Positions 25,862 to 33,486 of a stretch of DNA of 64,000 nt are shown in pieces. The stretch comes from Brevibacterium atlanticum (GTDB taxonomy: Bacteria > Actinomycetota > Actinomycetes > Actinomycetales > Brevibacteriaceae). Numbering within the stretch: the stretch's first letter is position 1; every line of letters starts with the position of its first letter. A program made the translations under genes and the position numbers. The notes under the pieces were generated by a model. The model ran no database searches, was not told where the DNA came from, and saw only the letters and a program-made list of their open reading frames with translations. Location of the stretch: assembly GCF_011617245.1 (NCBI RefSeq), contig NZ_CP050152.1, positions 2,160,503-2,224,502 on the forward strand. The letters run 5' to 3'.

Positions 25862-26485
25862 ATGCCCCTTGCCATTGTTACTCCGATTCAGCCCTCCAGG
25901 AGCCGCCTGAGACTCTGCGCGACCATGACCGCGCTGGCGACCAGCACCGTCCTCCTGCTCAGCGGCTGTGCTGATGCGGAACCGTCCGCTGACGCAGGAT
26001 CCGATCACTCACTGGTGGTCGAGCATAATCTAGACGGACTGAATGCACAGGAAATCATCAAGCGCCTCGACACAACGAAGGTGGCAGATCGCTCGTCTGA
26101 ACTCATCGCTTCGATTGAATCCGACCAACTCGTCCTGACCGACGATCAGAACAATCAAACCACTCTGCCGATGCCAGAAGACGAATTCTACGTCTCTATC
26201 GCCCCATATCGCGGCCAGACTCACGAATGTTACTTTCACAGCCTCACTACTTGCCGCGGCGAGCTCGCCAATACTGACGTCGACGTCACCGTGGTCGAGG
26301 CGACGTCCGGGAAGACCATCCTCGATGAAACACTCACGACTTACGACAACGGATTCGTCGGACTCTGGCTGCCCCGCGGCATTGACGCGACGCTCACGGT
26401 CAGCACCGGAGACCGCATCGCGAAGCAGGACATTTCGACCCGCATCGACGACCCCACCTGCTTGACTGGTCTTCAGCTGACTTGA
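25862..26485 (+). CDS. cueP: CueP-family periplasmic/exported copper-binding lipoprotein
   Basis: About 207 residues. The signal peptide ends LLLSGC (lipobox) and the mature protein has the CueP signature: ECYFHSLTTCRGELANTDVDV, then DNGFVGLWLPRGI and the C-terminal DDPTCLTGLQLT. CueP carries copper outside the cytoplasm and in Salmonella supplies SodC. Here it would be attached to the outer face of the membrane. TTG 25856 two codons earlier is an alternative start. It lies about 185 bp after csoR. Codons are less GC-rich than those of its neighbours, which hints at a separate origin. Confidence 0.9.
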   Translation: MPLAIVTPIQPSRSRLRLCATMTALATSTVLLLSGCADAEPSADAGSDHSLVVEHNLDGLNAQEIIKRLDTTKVADRSSELIASIESDQLVLTDDQNNQTTLPMPEDEFYVSIAPYRGQTHECYFHSLTTCRGELANTDVDVTVVEATSGKTILDETLTTYDNGFVGLWLPRGIDATLTVSTGDRIAKQDISTRIDDPTCLTGLQLT

Positions 26486-26572
26486 CGCCCGGACGCTGAA
26501 AATGGCGAGGAGCTGCAGATCACCGCGATGGGCGAGCCGCGGTTTCGGAGGGTGAGCACGACTGACTTGCTG

Positions 26573-26593
26573 ATTGAATCGATATCCTTCAAT
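26573..26593 (+). promoter_or_regulatory. ArsR operator before acr3
   Basis: ATTGAA-N9-TTCAAT is a perfect 6-9-6 inverted repeat 8 bp before the acr3 start, overlapping -10-like AATATA. It has the TTGAA/TTCAA character of ArsR sites. Confidence 0.65.
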
Positions 26594-26601
26594 ATAGAGG
26601 C

Positions 26602-27699
26602 ATGTCTAATCAAGCATCTCTCACTGCACCCCCTGTGACGCGACGGCTCTCGACCCTGGACAGGTGGCTGCCGCTGTGGATCGGGCTGGCGATGGTCGCA
26701 GGCCTCCTTCTGGGACGATTCATTCCTGGAATCTCGGAGTTGCTGTCGCACATGGAGATCGGCGGGATCTCCATGCCGATCGCGCTCGGCCTTCTCGTGA
26801 TGATGTACCCGGTCCTGGCCAAGGTCCGCTACGACAAAGTCGCCGCCGTCACCGGCGACAAGAAGCTCCTCATCTCCTCTCTGGTACTCAATTGGCTCGC
26901 CGGGCCGGCGATCATGTTCGCCCTGGCCTGGCTGCTCCTGCCCGACATTCCCGAGTACCGCACCGGGCTCATCATCGTCGGTCTGGCCCGCTGCATCGCC
27001 ATGGTCGTGATCTGGAACGACCTGGCCTGCGGCGACCGCGAGGCGACCGCGGTGCTAGTGGCGATCAACTCGGTCTTCCAGGTCGTCATGTTCTCCGTCC
27101 TCGGCTGGTTCTACCTCAGCGTCCTGCCGAGCTGGCTCGGCCTGGACACACAAGGGCTCGAGGTGTCGATGGGCCAGATTGCCCTCAACGTCCTCGTCTT
27201 CCTCGGAGTGCCCCTGGTCGCGGGATTCGCCTCGCGCTGGATCGGTGAGAAGCGCAAGGGCCGGGACTGGTACGAGGAGAAATTTGTTCCTAAGGTCGGA
27301 CCATGGGCCTTGTACGGGCTGCTGTTCACTGTGGTACTGCTGTTCGCCCTCCAGGGTGAGCAGATCACGAGCCGGCCGCTGGACGTCGTCCGGATCGCTC
27401 TGCCGCTACTGGTGTACTTCGCCGTCATGTGGTTCGCCGGCCTGCTGCTGGGCAAAGGCATCGGCCTCGGTTATGCACGGTCGACGACACTGGCATTCAC
27501 TGCGGCGGGCAACAACTTCGAGCTCGCCATCGCCGTCGCGATCGGCACCTTCGGCGCGACTTCCGGCCAGGCACTGGCCGGCGTCGTCGGACCGCTCATC
27601 GAGGTGCCCGTCCTCGTCGGCCTCGTCTACGTCTCCCTCTGGGCCGCCAAGGCGTGGTTCCGCACCGATCCCTATAACCAGGAGGTACGAACGTCATGA
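26602..27699 (+). CDS. acr3: ACR3-family arsenite efflux permease
   Basis: A 365-residue, 10-helix permease. The ACR3 pattern is clear: RLSTLDRWLPLWIGLAMVAG at the start, VLNWLAGPAIMFALAW, the conserved Cys in LARCIAMVVIWNDLACGD, and AAGNNFELAIAVAIGTFG in the later helices. It exports As(III), and Sb(III) in some members, using the membrane potential. It starts the arsenic operon; its stop overlaps the ArsR-ArsC fusion gene by 4 bp. An inverted repeat typical of ArsR lies just upstream. Confidence 0.95.
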   Translation: MSNQASLTAPPVTRRLSTLDRWLPLWIGLAMVAGLLLGRFIPGISELLSHMEIGGISMPIALGLLVMMYPVLAKVRYDKVAAVTGDKKLLISSLVLNWLAGPAIMFALAWLLLPDIPEYRTGLIIVGLARCIAMVVIWNDLACGDREATAVLVAINSVFQVVMFSVLGWFYLSVLPSWLGLDTQGLEVSMGQIALNVLVFLGVPLVAGFASRWIGEKRKGRDWYEEKFVPKVGPWALYGLLFTVVLLFALQGEQITSRPLDVVRIALPLLVYFAVMWFAGLLLGKGIGLGYARSTTLAFTAAGNNFELAIAVAIGTFGATSGQALAGVVGPLIEVPVLVGLVYVSLWAAKAWFRTDPYNQEVRTS

Positions 27700-28712
27700 C
27701 CGACATCGCCCTGACGCCAGCCGCCCCCGATGAAGACTGCCTGCCCCAAGTGACGCCGATCTCGACGGCCCTCGGCCAGGAGGTTGCCGCGACACTCGCG
27801 GGCACCCTCAAAGCCCTCGCCGACCCATTGCGTCTGCGGATGCTCTCGGCGATCGCAGCCGATCCTCGCGGCGAGTCGTGCGTATGCGATCTCGCCGACC
27901 TCGCCGACGTCTCACAGCCGACCGTCTCCCACCACCTCAAGGTCCTCCGGACAGTGGGGCTGCTCGATTCCGAGCGCCGTGGGACTTGGGTCTGGTACAG
28001 CATCGCGCCAGGGAAAAGTGACGCTGTCGCCGCCTTGCTCGAAGGATTCGCACCGGCGGCCGTCGCCCCCAGCATGGAACCGGAAACGACGGCCGCCGCA
28101 GAGCTGGAGAGCATGGACGAGCACATCGAGCGTCTGGCCGCCGACCTCGCCAACGCGACGTCGCAGCTGCCGCGGGATACCGTCACCAGCATCGTCCGGG
28201 AATCGTACACGGCGCTGGCCCGGTCGGCGAAGATCACACGCTACCTGGTGCCCCTGAGCGAACGCTTCGCTCGGCAGCGACTGGCTGACCTCACCCGCAA
28301 CCGAGCAACCGCACCGCCTCAGGTGCTGTTTGTCTGCGTCGCCAACGCAGGTCGCTCCCAGCTGGCCGCGGCGCTGACCCGCAGCCTGTCCGAGGGCAGG
28401 GTCGTCGCCCGATCCGCCGGCTCGACCCCGGCGGCGGGCATCCACCCGCACGTGCGCGACCTCGTCGCCGAGATCGACCGCGAGGCCGCCGACGAGGCGT
28501 TCCCCAAGCCGCTCACCGACGACGCCATTCGCGCCGCCGATGTCGTGGTGACCATGGGCTGCGGCGACGCCTGCCCCGTCGTCCCCGGAGTCCGGTACGA
28601 AGACTGGGCTGTCGGCGACCCGGCCCTGGCATCGCCGGAGGGACTCGCCGCTATCCGCGACGACATCGCTACACGCGTCAGCCGACTCCTCCCCACCTTC
28701 ACCACCGAATGA
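27696..28712 (+). CDS. ArsR repressor fused to an LMW-phosphatase-type arsenate reductase
   Basis: 338 residues in three parts. Residues about 25-105 are an ArsR winged helix with the arsenite-binding SCVCDLADL (Cys62, Cys64) and QPTVSHHLKVL. Residues about 135-200 form a three-helix segment (ATSQLPRDTVTSIVRESYTAL) like that preceding actinobacterial ArsC domains. Residues 209-338 are an LMW-PTP/ArsC domain with P-loop VCVANAGRSQLAAAL (Cys214) and the VTMGCGDACPVVPG loop. It could sense As(III) and reduce As(V) in one chain. It overlaps acr3 and the next arsC by 4 bp each. Confidence 0.92.
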   Translation: MTDIALTPAAPDEDCLPQVTPISTALGQEVAATLAGTLKALADPLRLRMLSAIAADPRGESCVCDLADLADVSQPTVSHHLKVLRTVGLLDSERRGTWVWYSIAPGKSDAVAALLEGFAPAAVAPSMEPETTAAAELESMDEHIERLAADLANATSQLPRDTVTSIVRESYTALARSAKITRYLVPLSERFARQRLADLTRNRATAPPQVLFVCVANAGRSQLAAALTRSLSEGRVVARSAGSTPAAGIHPHVRDLVAEIDREAADEAFPKPLTDDAIRAADVVVTMGCGDACPVVPGVRYEDWAVGDPALASPEGLAAIRDDIATRVSRLLPTFTTE

Positions 28713-29152
28713 ACGAGAGAAGCACAGATATGAACGATCGCACGCCCTCCGTCCTGTTCGTCTGCGTCCACAACGCCGGCCGTTCCCAGATGGCTGCCGG
28801 CTGGCTGCGCCACCTCGCCGGGGACCGCATCGAGGTCCGCTCGGCCGGGTCGATGCCCGTCGAGCAGATCAATCCGGTCGCTGTCGAGGCCATGCTCGAG
28901 GTGGGGATCGACATCACTGCCGAGCAGCCCAAGGTGCTCACAGCCGAGGCCGTGCAGGACTCCGACGTCGTCATCACGATGGGCTGCGGTGACGCCTGCC
29001 CGTACTTCCCCGGCAAGCGCTACGAGGACTGGGAGCTCGACGATCCCGCTGGTCAGGGCATCGAGGCGGTGCGCCCGATTCGCGACGAGATCAGGTCTCG
29101 GATCGAGACGCTCACCGCAGAGCTGCTCGGCCAGGACCCGGCGCGGGCGTGA
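28709..29152 (+). CDS. arsC: Arsenate reductase (LMW-phosphatase type)
   Basis: A 147-residue (or 140 if ATG 28730 is used) ArsC. The P-loop is FVCVHNAGRSQMAAGWL (Cys19) and the second conserved loop VVITMGCGDACPYFPGKRYEDW contains Cys residues for thiol relay. Actinobacterial members of this group use mycothiol/mycoredoxin or thioredoxin; which applies is not visible. It reduces arsenate to arsenite for export by ACR3. It follows the fusion gene with a 4-bp overlap and is followed likewise by the monooxygenase-like gene. Confidence 0.93.
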   Translation: MNERSTDMNDRTPSVLFVCVHNAGRSQMAAGWLRHLAGDRIEVRSAGSMPVEQINPVAVEAMLEVGIDITAEQPKVLTAEAVQDSDVVITMGCGDACPYFPGKRYEDWELDDPAGQGIEAVRPIRDEIRSRIETLTAELLGQDPARA

Positions 29153-30199
29153 GTGACGTCGTCGTCATCGGAGGAGGCCAGGCCGGTCTCGCCGCGGGAT
29201 ATTTCCTCCGCCGCGCCGGCTTGGACTTCGTCATCCTCGACGACCAGGAACAGCCGGGAGGAGCCTGGCAACACGGCTGGCAGTCGCTGCGAATGTTCTC
29301 CCCGGCCCAGTACAGCCCCCTGCCCGGTTGGTCGATGCCCGCCCAGGTCGGCGAGACGTTCCCCCACCGCCGACCACGTCGTGGACTACCTCCAACGATA
29401 CGAGGAACGCTACGAGTTGCCTATGCATCGGTCGGTCAGCGTCACCAGCGTCCGCCGGGAGAATGATCGTTGGATCGTGGACACGGACGCAGGCTCTCTC
29501 AATGCCTCTGTGGTGATCAGTGCCACTGGCACGTGGCAGAGTCCCTATCTGCCGTACTTCCCGGGTCAGGACACGTTCACCGGCAGGCAGCTGCACACCG
29601 TCGACTACGACTCCCCTGACATGTTCGCCGGCCGACGGGTCGTGGTCGTCGGAGGAGGGAACTCGGCCGCGCAGATCCTCGCCGAGGTCTCCACAGTCGC
29701 CGAGACCTTGTGGGTGACGCGTCGTCCGCCGCTGTTCATGCCCGACGAGGTGGACGGCAGAGTACTCTTCGACGTCGCTACTGCCCGCGAGGCAGCCCGT
29801 CGCTCTGGTCGTGATCACGACGGTGTGACGGGACTCGGAGACATCGTCATGGTGCCTCCCGTGCGCGAGGCTCGCGATCGCGGTGTCTTGGACCGCTCGC
29901 CCATGTTCGACCGCCTCACCTCGAAGGGGGTCTCTTGGCACGACGGCCGAGAACACGAGTGCGATGCGATCATCTGGTGCACCGGTTTCCGTCCACACCT
30001 CGGACATCTCAGCGGGCTGGGGCTGACTCGCGACCATGGCCATCCCGTCACCGACGGCACTCGGAGCATCGACCACCCCGGACTGCACTTGCTCGGATAC
30101 GGCGACTGGACCGGACTCGCCTCCGCCACCATCATCGGCGCAACCCGGACAGCCAAGCCCACCATCGCCGAGATCAGCGCTTGGATGGACCGGTCATGA
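29149..30199 (+). pseudogene. ArsO-like flavin monooxygenase, frameshifted
   Basis: GTG 29149 opens a class B flavoprotein monooxygenase: FAD motif VVVIGGGQAGLAAGYFLRRAG, then WQSLRMFSPAQYSPLPGW. At the run of five C residues (29361-29365) the frame is lost; removing one C joins it to TADHVVDYLQRYEERYELP and the rest, including the NADPH motif VVVVGGGNSAAQIL and the FAD-closing ATIIGATRT. The restored protein would be about 350 residues, normal for ArsO-type enzymes in ars operons. It may be a true mutation or a sequencing error in a homopolymer. Upstream overlap with arsC is 4 bp. Confidence 0.85.
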
Positions 30200-30294
30200 A
30201 GTTGCTGCAGGACGCATCGATGACTTCAACCATTTTGACGTCCATCGAAGATGCCCAAAGATTCCACCTCGATGACAACCAGATCAAGGAGTAG
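30196..30294 (+). CDS. Possible 32-residue peptide
   Basis: ATG 30196 overlaps the stop of the monooxygenase frame (ATGA). It encodes a 32-residue acidic peptide, MKLLQDASMTSTILTSIE then about 14 more residues, ending 4 bp before the DUF2180 gene. No family is known. It may be a coupling cistron or the remains of a deleted gene. Confidence 0.3.
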   Translation: MKLLQDASMTSTILTSIEDAQRFHLDDNQIKE

Positions 30295-30298
30295 ACAG

Positions 30299-30586
30299 AT
30301 GAACTGCTGGGAACACACAACGACCGGGGCCGGTTCTGTCCCCGCCGTCGCATTCTGCCGGCGCTGCGGTGCCGCACTGTGCAGAGAACATGCGACAGTC
30401 TGCGCCGACGAGCGTGTCCGACAAAACGGCCTGGGCTCACCCACACGCTTGCTGCCCGACGGCCGGAAGATCTGTTGTTCGACATGCCGGGCCGCTTTCG
30501 CCGAGTCCATCCCCGTGCACCGAGTTGAGCAACGTTGGCGTGAATTTGCAGCCACTGGGCCAGAGTCCGCAGCCGCGTCGTGCTGA
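30299..30586 (+). CDS. DUF2180-type zinc-ribbon protein
   Basis: 95 residues from ATG 30299. The start MNCWEHTTTGAG, followed by AFCRRCGAALCREHATVC and a later CCSTCRAAF, is the Cys/His pattern of DUF2180 proteins, which are small putative zinc-binding proteins of actinobacteria. The function is unknown. Its place inside an arsenic operon may mean that the cysteines bind As(III), but that is a guess. About 170 bp separate it from the next reductase gene; they contain only short frames. Confidence 0.7.
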   Translation: MNCWEHTTTGAGSVPAVAFCRRCGAALCREHATVCADERVRQNGLGSPTRLLPDGRKICCSTCRAAFAESIPVHRVEQRWREFAATGPESAAASC

Positions 30587-30755
30587 TCCGACTGGCGCGC
30601 CCCTGTTGATGAGTGGTGGACATGAACGCCGTCCACTGGACCCTCGACGTTGGCCAGCCGCCGGCATGCCGGGACTGCTCGGCCGCGATGACATCGTTGC
30701 AAGTGTCCACGAGCTCAACGTCGTTCTTACCAACTATTGAACAAAGGTAGATATC

Positions 30756-31187
30756 GTGATCGAGAAGAAGCCGTCCGTCCTGTTCGTCTGCGTCAAGAAC
30801 GCAGGCAAGTCGCAGATGGCCGCCGCACTCATGCGCCAGGTCGCCGGCGACTCCGTCCGGGTGCACTCGGCCGGCACCTCCCCCGGGACAGCGCTCAATG
30901 CCTTGTCCGCTGCCTCTGTCGCCGAGGTCGGGGCGAGCATGGACGGCGAGCACCCGAAGCCGATCGATCCCACTTTGTTGCAGACTGCGGACCGCGTCGT
31001 CGTGATCGGCGACGAGGCTGTCGTCGAGCCCGTGCCGGGGATGGCCGGGACCATCGAGACATGGACGATCGACGAGCCCTCGGCGCGAGGGATCGAGGGC
31101 GAGGAACGAATTCGCCTGATTCGCGGCCAGCTCGCCGAGAAGGTGCGCCATCTTGTCGGCGAACTCGCTGCCGGGCCCGTGGCCTGA
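30756..31187 (+). CDS. LMW-phosphatase family protein, likely a further arsenate reductase
   Basis: 143 residues from GTG 30756, preceded by AAAGGTAG. The P-loop FVCVKNAGKSQMAAAL keeps the catalytic Cys but has Lys in place of the usual Arg of GRSQ. The Cys-rich second loop of the neighbouring ArsC (MGCGDACP) is replaced by VVVIGDEAVVEPVPG without cysteine, so it cannot use the same thiol relay. It may act as a phosphatase or depend on an external thiol. It is the last plus-strand gene of the cluster and converges with the MFS gene. Confidence 0.8.
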   Translation: MIEKKPSVLFVCVKNAGKSQMAAALMRQVAGDSVRVHSAGTSPGTALNALSAASVAEVGASMDGEHPKPIDPTLLQTADRVVVIGDEAVVEPVPGMAGTIETWTIDEPSARGIEGEERIRLIRGQLAEKVRHLVGELAAGPVA

Positions 31188-31193
31188 GTTGGG

Positions 31194-32429
31194 TCAGGTC
31201 GCTCGCGAGGGCGCGAGGCCCGCCGAACACGAGGTCCTCGTGGACGAGCTGGCGACCATGAGCACGGTTCCCACCGCGGCCACCGCTGCCAGGACCGCGA
31301 AACCGGTTGCGTAGCTGCCGGTGACCTCGGCGAGGACCGCACCGGCCCCGGGAGCCAATGCGGTGGCCAGCAGGACCGGGAGGCCGAGGACGCCGGAGAG
31401 GCGGCCGTATCCGCGTGCGCCCCACCGATCGGTGACCGCGGTCGCCTGGAGCAGCGTCGCGATGCCGCGCCCGACCCCGGCGGTCATAGACGCCGCGACC
31501 AGCAGACCGACCGGCCCGGGGACCATAGCGAGCACCGCGGTGCTGACGGTGACGAGGCCGAACACGGTCGCAGTGCGCACGACAAGTGAGGCGTATCGGG
31601 CAAGAGCGGTATAGACGAGTCGTCCGGCGACCTGGCCGAGACCGCCGAGGCCGAGCACCCATGCAGCGGTTTGGGGACTCAGACCGCGCTCGAGCATGAG
31701 CGGCACCAGAGCCAGCAGTGCGGCGTACATCGCCAGTGCGACCAAGGTCAGTCCGGCGGTCAGCAGCCGGAACCGCGTGTCCCGGACGACGTGAGAGGTG
31801 TAGTCTTTCTCGGCTTCGGGTTCCTTCGAGATGACATGCACCGGTTGGGGCCAGGGGCGTCGCAGCACGACCCAGTGGGTCGGGACCGTAAGGACTGCCA
31901 GTAGAACTGCCGCCCAGAGATACGTCTGTCGCCATCCCAACTGGTCATACGTTGCTGCGGTCAACGGAGCGAAGACCGTGCTCGCCAAGCCGGCGACCAG
32001 AGTGAGTGTGGTCAGCGCGCCGAGGCGGCGGGCAGCGAACCAACCGGTGATCGCGGCAAACGCCGGCGGATAGAGCACTCCGGCCATGGCGACTCCCGCG
32101 AATGCCCAGCCGACGATGAACACCGGCAGGTTCGGCGACGCAGCGATCACCACCAGCGTCAGAACGCCGAGGCCCGAGCCGGCGGTCATAACAAGACGAG
32201 GTCCGTGCCGATCGATGAAGCGCCCGACCGGCACCCCGGCCAGCGCAGACATGGCCAGGGCCACAGAGAACGCCGAGGTGACGGCCACCGGCGACCACCC
32301 GGTGTCCGCGCTGATTCGCGGAGCGAGCACCGGGAATGCGTAGTAGAGCAGCCCCCAAGAGACGACCTCGGTTACGCACAGCGCCGTGAGCACCGCTCCC
32401 AGCGACGGCCGAGAGACGCGCTCAGCCAA
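31194..32429 (-). CDS. MFS transporter of the arsenic cluster
   Basis: About 411 residues, 12 predicted helices. The first helix begins at VLTALCVTEVVSWGLLYYAFPVLAP, and a GRFIDRHGPRLVM loop marks motif A. The likely start is TTG 32429, which overlaps the upstream flavoprotein stop by 8 bp; GTG 32393 is the alternative. It resembles oxalate/formate- or cyanate-type MFS carriers more than drug pumps. Together with the two flavoprotein genes it forms a three-gene unit beside arsR, so export of an arsenic compound is likely but unproven. Confidence 0.8.
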   Translation of the reverse strand: MAERVSRPSLGAVLTALCVTEVVSWGLLYYAFPVLAPRISADTGWSPVAVTSAFSVALAMSALAGVPVGRFIDRHGPRLVMTAGSGLGVLTLVVIAASPNLPVFIVGWAFAGVAMAGVLYPPAFAAITGWFAARRLGALTTLTLVAGLASTVFAPLTAATYDQLGWRQTYLWAAVLLAVLTVPTHWVVLRRPWPQPVHVISKEPEAEKDYTSHVVRDTRFRLLTAGLTLVALAMYAALLALVPLMLERGLSPQTAAWVLGLGGLGQVAGRLVYTALARYASLVVRTATVFGLVTVSTAVLAMVPGPVGLLVAASMTAGVGRGIATLLQATAVTDRWGARGYGRLSGVLGLPVLLATALAPGAGAVLAEVTGSYATGFAVLAAVAAVGTVLMVASSSTRTSCSAGLAPSRAT

Positions 32430-33486
32430 CGACGACGCCCCGCTGCTGCCTGGCCAGCGCATCGACGACGTAACCCGCGTCGCGGTGGACACCGCGCAGG
32501 GTGTTCGACGAGAACGAACGCTGGAACTCCAAGCCCAGGAACGCAAGACCTGGCAGCACGGTCGAAATGCCGCGATCGTGCCTGGGCGCGCTGGCCTCGT
32601 CGAGGACGCCGAGGCCGCACAGGTACGACAGGTGCGGTCGATAGCCAGTCGCGAAGACAACAGAGTCGACGCGCTCCCGCGATCCGTCAGGCCACACGAC
32701 GCCACCCGGGACGTACTTAGCGAACATCGGCTGTTCGTCTGGGTAAGCTGCCTCGAGCGCAGCCCGGTACTTTCCGGCGTCGATGACCGGTGTGCCTGTG
32801 ATAATCCTGTCGAGAACCGACGGCGGCAGGAGGTCGGCGCGGGTAAGCTTCAGCCACCAATGCAGGTCGCGACCGGCGATGACCTGCGGCGCGAACCGCA
32901 CCTTGTCTCGCACCGCCAGCGATGTCCGGGCGTGCTCGGCGAGCTCGTGTGCTACCTGGACGGCGGAGTTGCCTGCGCCGACGACCACGACCCGCTGACC
33001 GGCGAACTCTTCGGGCGACCGGTAGTCGGCCACGTGCAGGACCCTGCCCTGGAATGTCTCCCTGCCGGGAATCGTCGGCACGTAGGGGCTGGCGAACGAC
33101 CCCGAGGCAGCGATGAGTGCTTCCCCGACCAGGCTGCTCCCATCGGCCAGATCCACGGCAAAGCCCGGGCCGTCGGCAGCGACCTCGGTGACGCGAGCAT
33201 TGGTCCGCATCTCGACGCCCAGCCACTCTGCGTAGCCGCGGAGGTAGTCGGCGACCTCGTCGCGGCCCGGGTACCCGTCGGGGTCGCCGGGGAACGGGTG
33301 ACCCGGGAAGGCGCTGTACCGGCGCGGGGAGAACAGCCGCAGGCTGTCGTAGTAGCGCGGCCACGACCCAACCGGCTCGTCACCGGCCTCGAGCACCACC
33401 GGCTCCCAGCCGCGGTCACGCCCAGCACGGGCCGCGGCGAGGCCCGACTGCCCGCCGCCCACAATCAACAGGCGACCTCGGCTCAT
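32422..33486 (-). CDS. FAD/NAD(P)-dependent oxidoreductase (ArsO-like)
   Basis: 354 residues from ATG 33486. Two Rossmann motifs, LLIVGGGQSGLAAARAGRD near the start and VVVVGAGNSAVQVAHELAE near 165, with a class B monooxygenase-like layout (SWPRYYDSLRLFSPRRYSAFPG) and DSVVFATGYRPHL near the end. It is related to the frameshifted gene at 29149 and may perform the same reaction, which could compensate for that loss. It overlaps the upstream flavoprotein gene by 4 bp. The substrate is unknown; oxidation of an arsenical is the natural suggestion. Confidence 0.87.
   Translation of the reverse strand: MSRGRLLIVGGGQSGLAAARAGRDRGWEPVVLEAGDEPVGSWPRYYDSLRLFSPRRYSAFPGHPFPGDPDGYPGRDEVADYLRGYAEWLGVEMRTNARVTEVAADGPGFAVDLADGSSLVGEALIAASGSFASPYVPTIPGRETFQGRVLHVADYRSPEEFAGQRVVVVGAGNSAVQVAHELAEHARTSLAVRDKVRFAPQVIAGRDLHWWLKLTRADLLPPSVLDRIITGTPVIDAGKYRAALEAAYPDEQPMFAKYVPGGVVWPDGSRERVDSVVFATGYRPHLSYLCGLGVLDEASAPRHDRGISTVLPGLAFLGLEFQRSFSSNTLRGVHRDAGYVVDALARQQRGVVVG

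Noticed and set aside
31194-32705. 503-residue MFS protein
   Set aside because: The first 92 codons run inside the upstream flavoprotein gene in another frame and lack membrane character; TTG 32429 or GTG 32393 is a better start.
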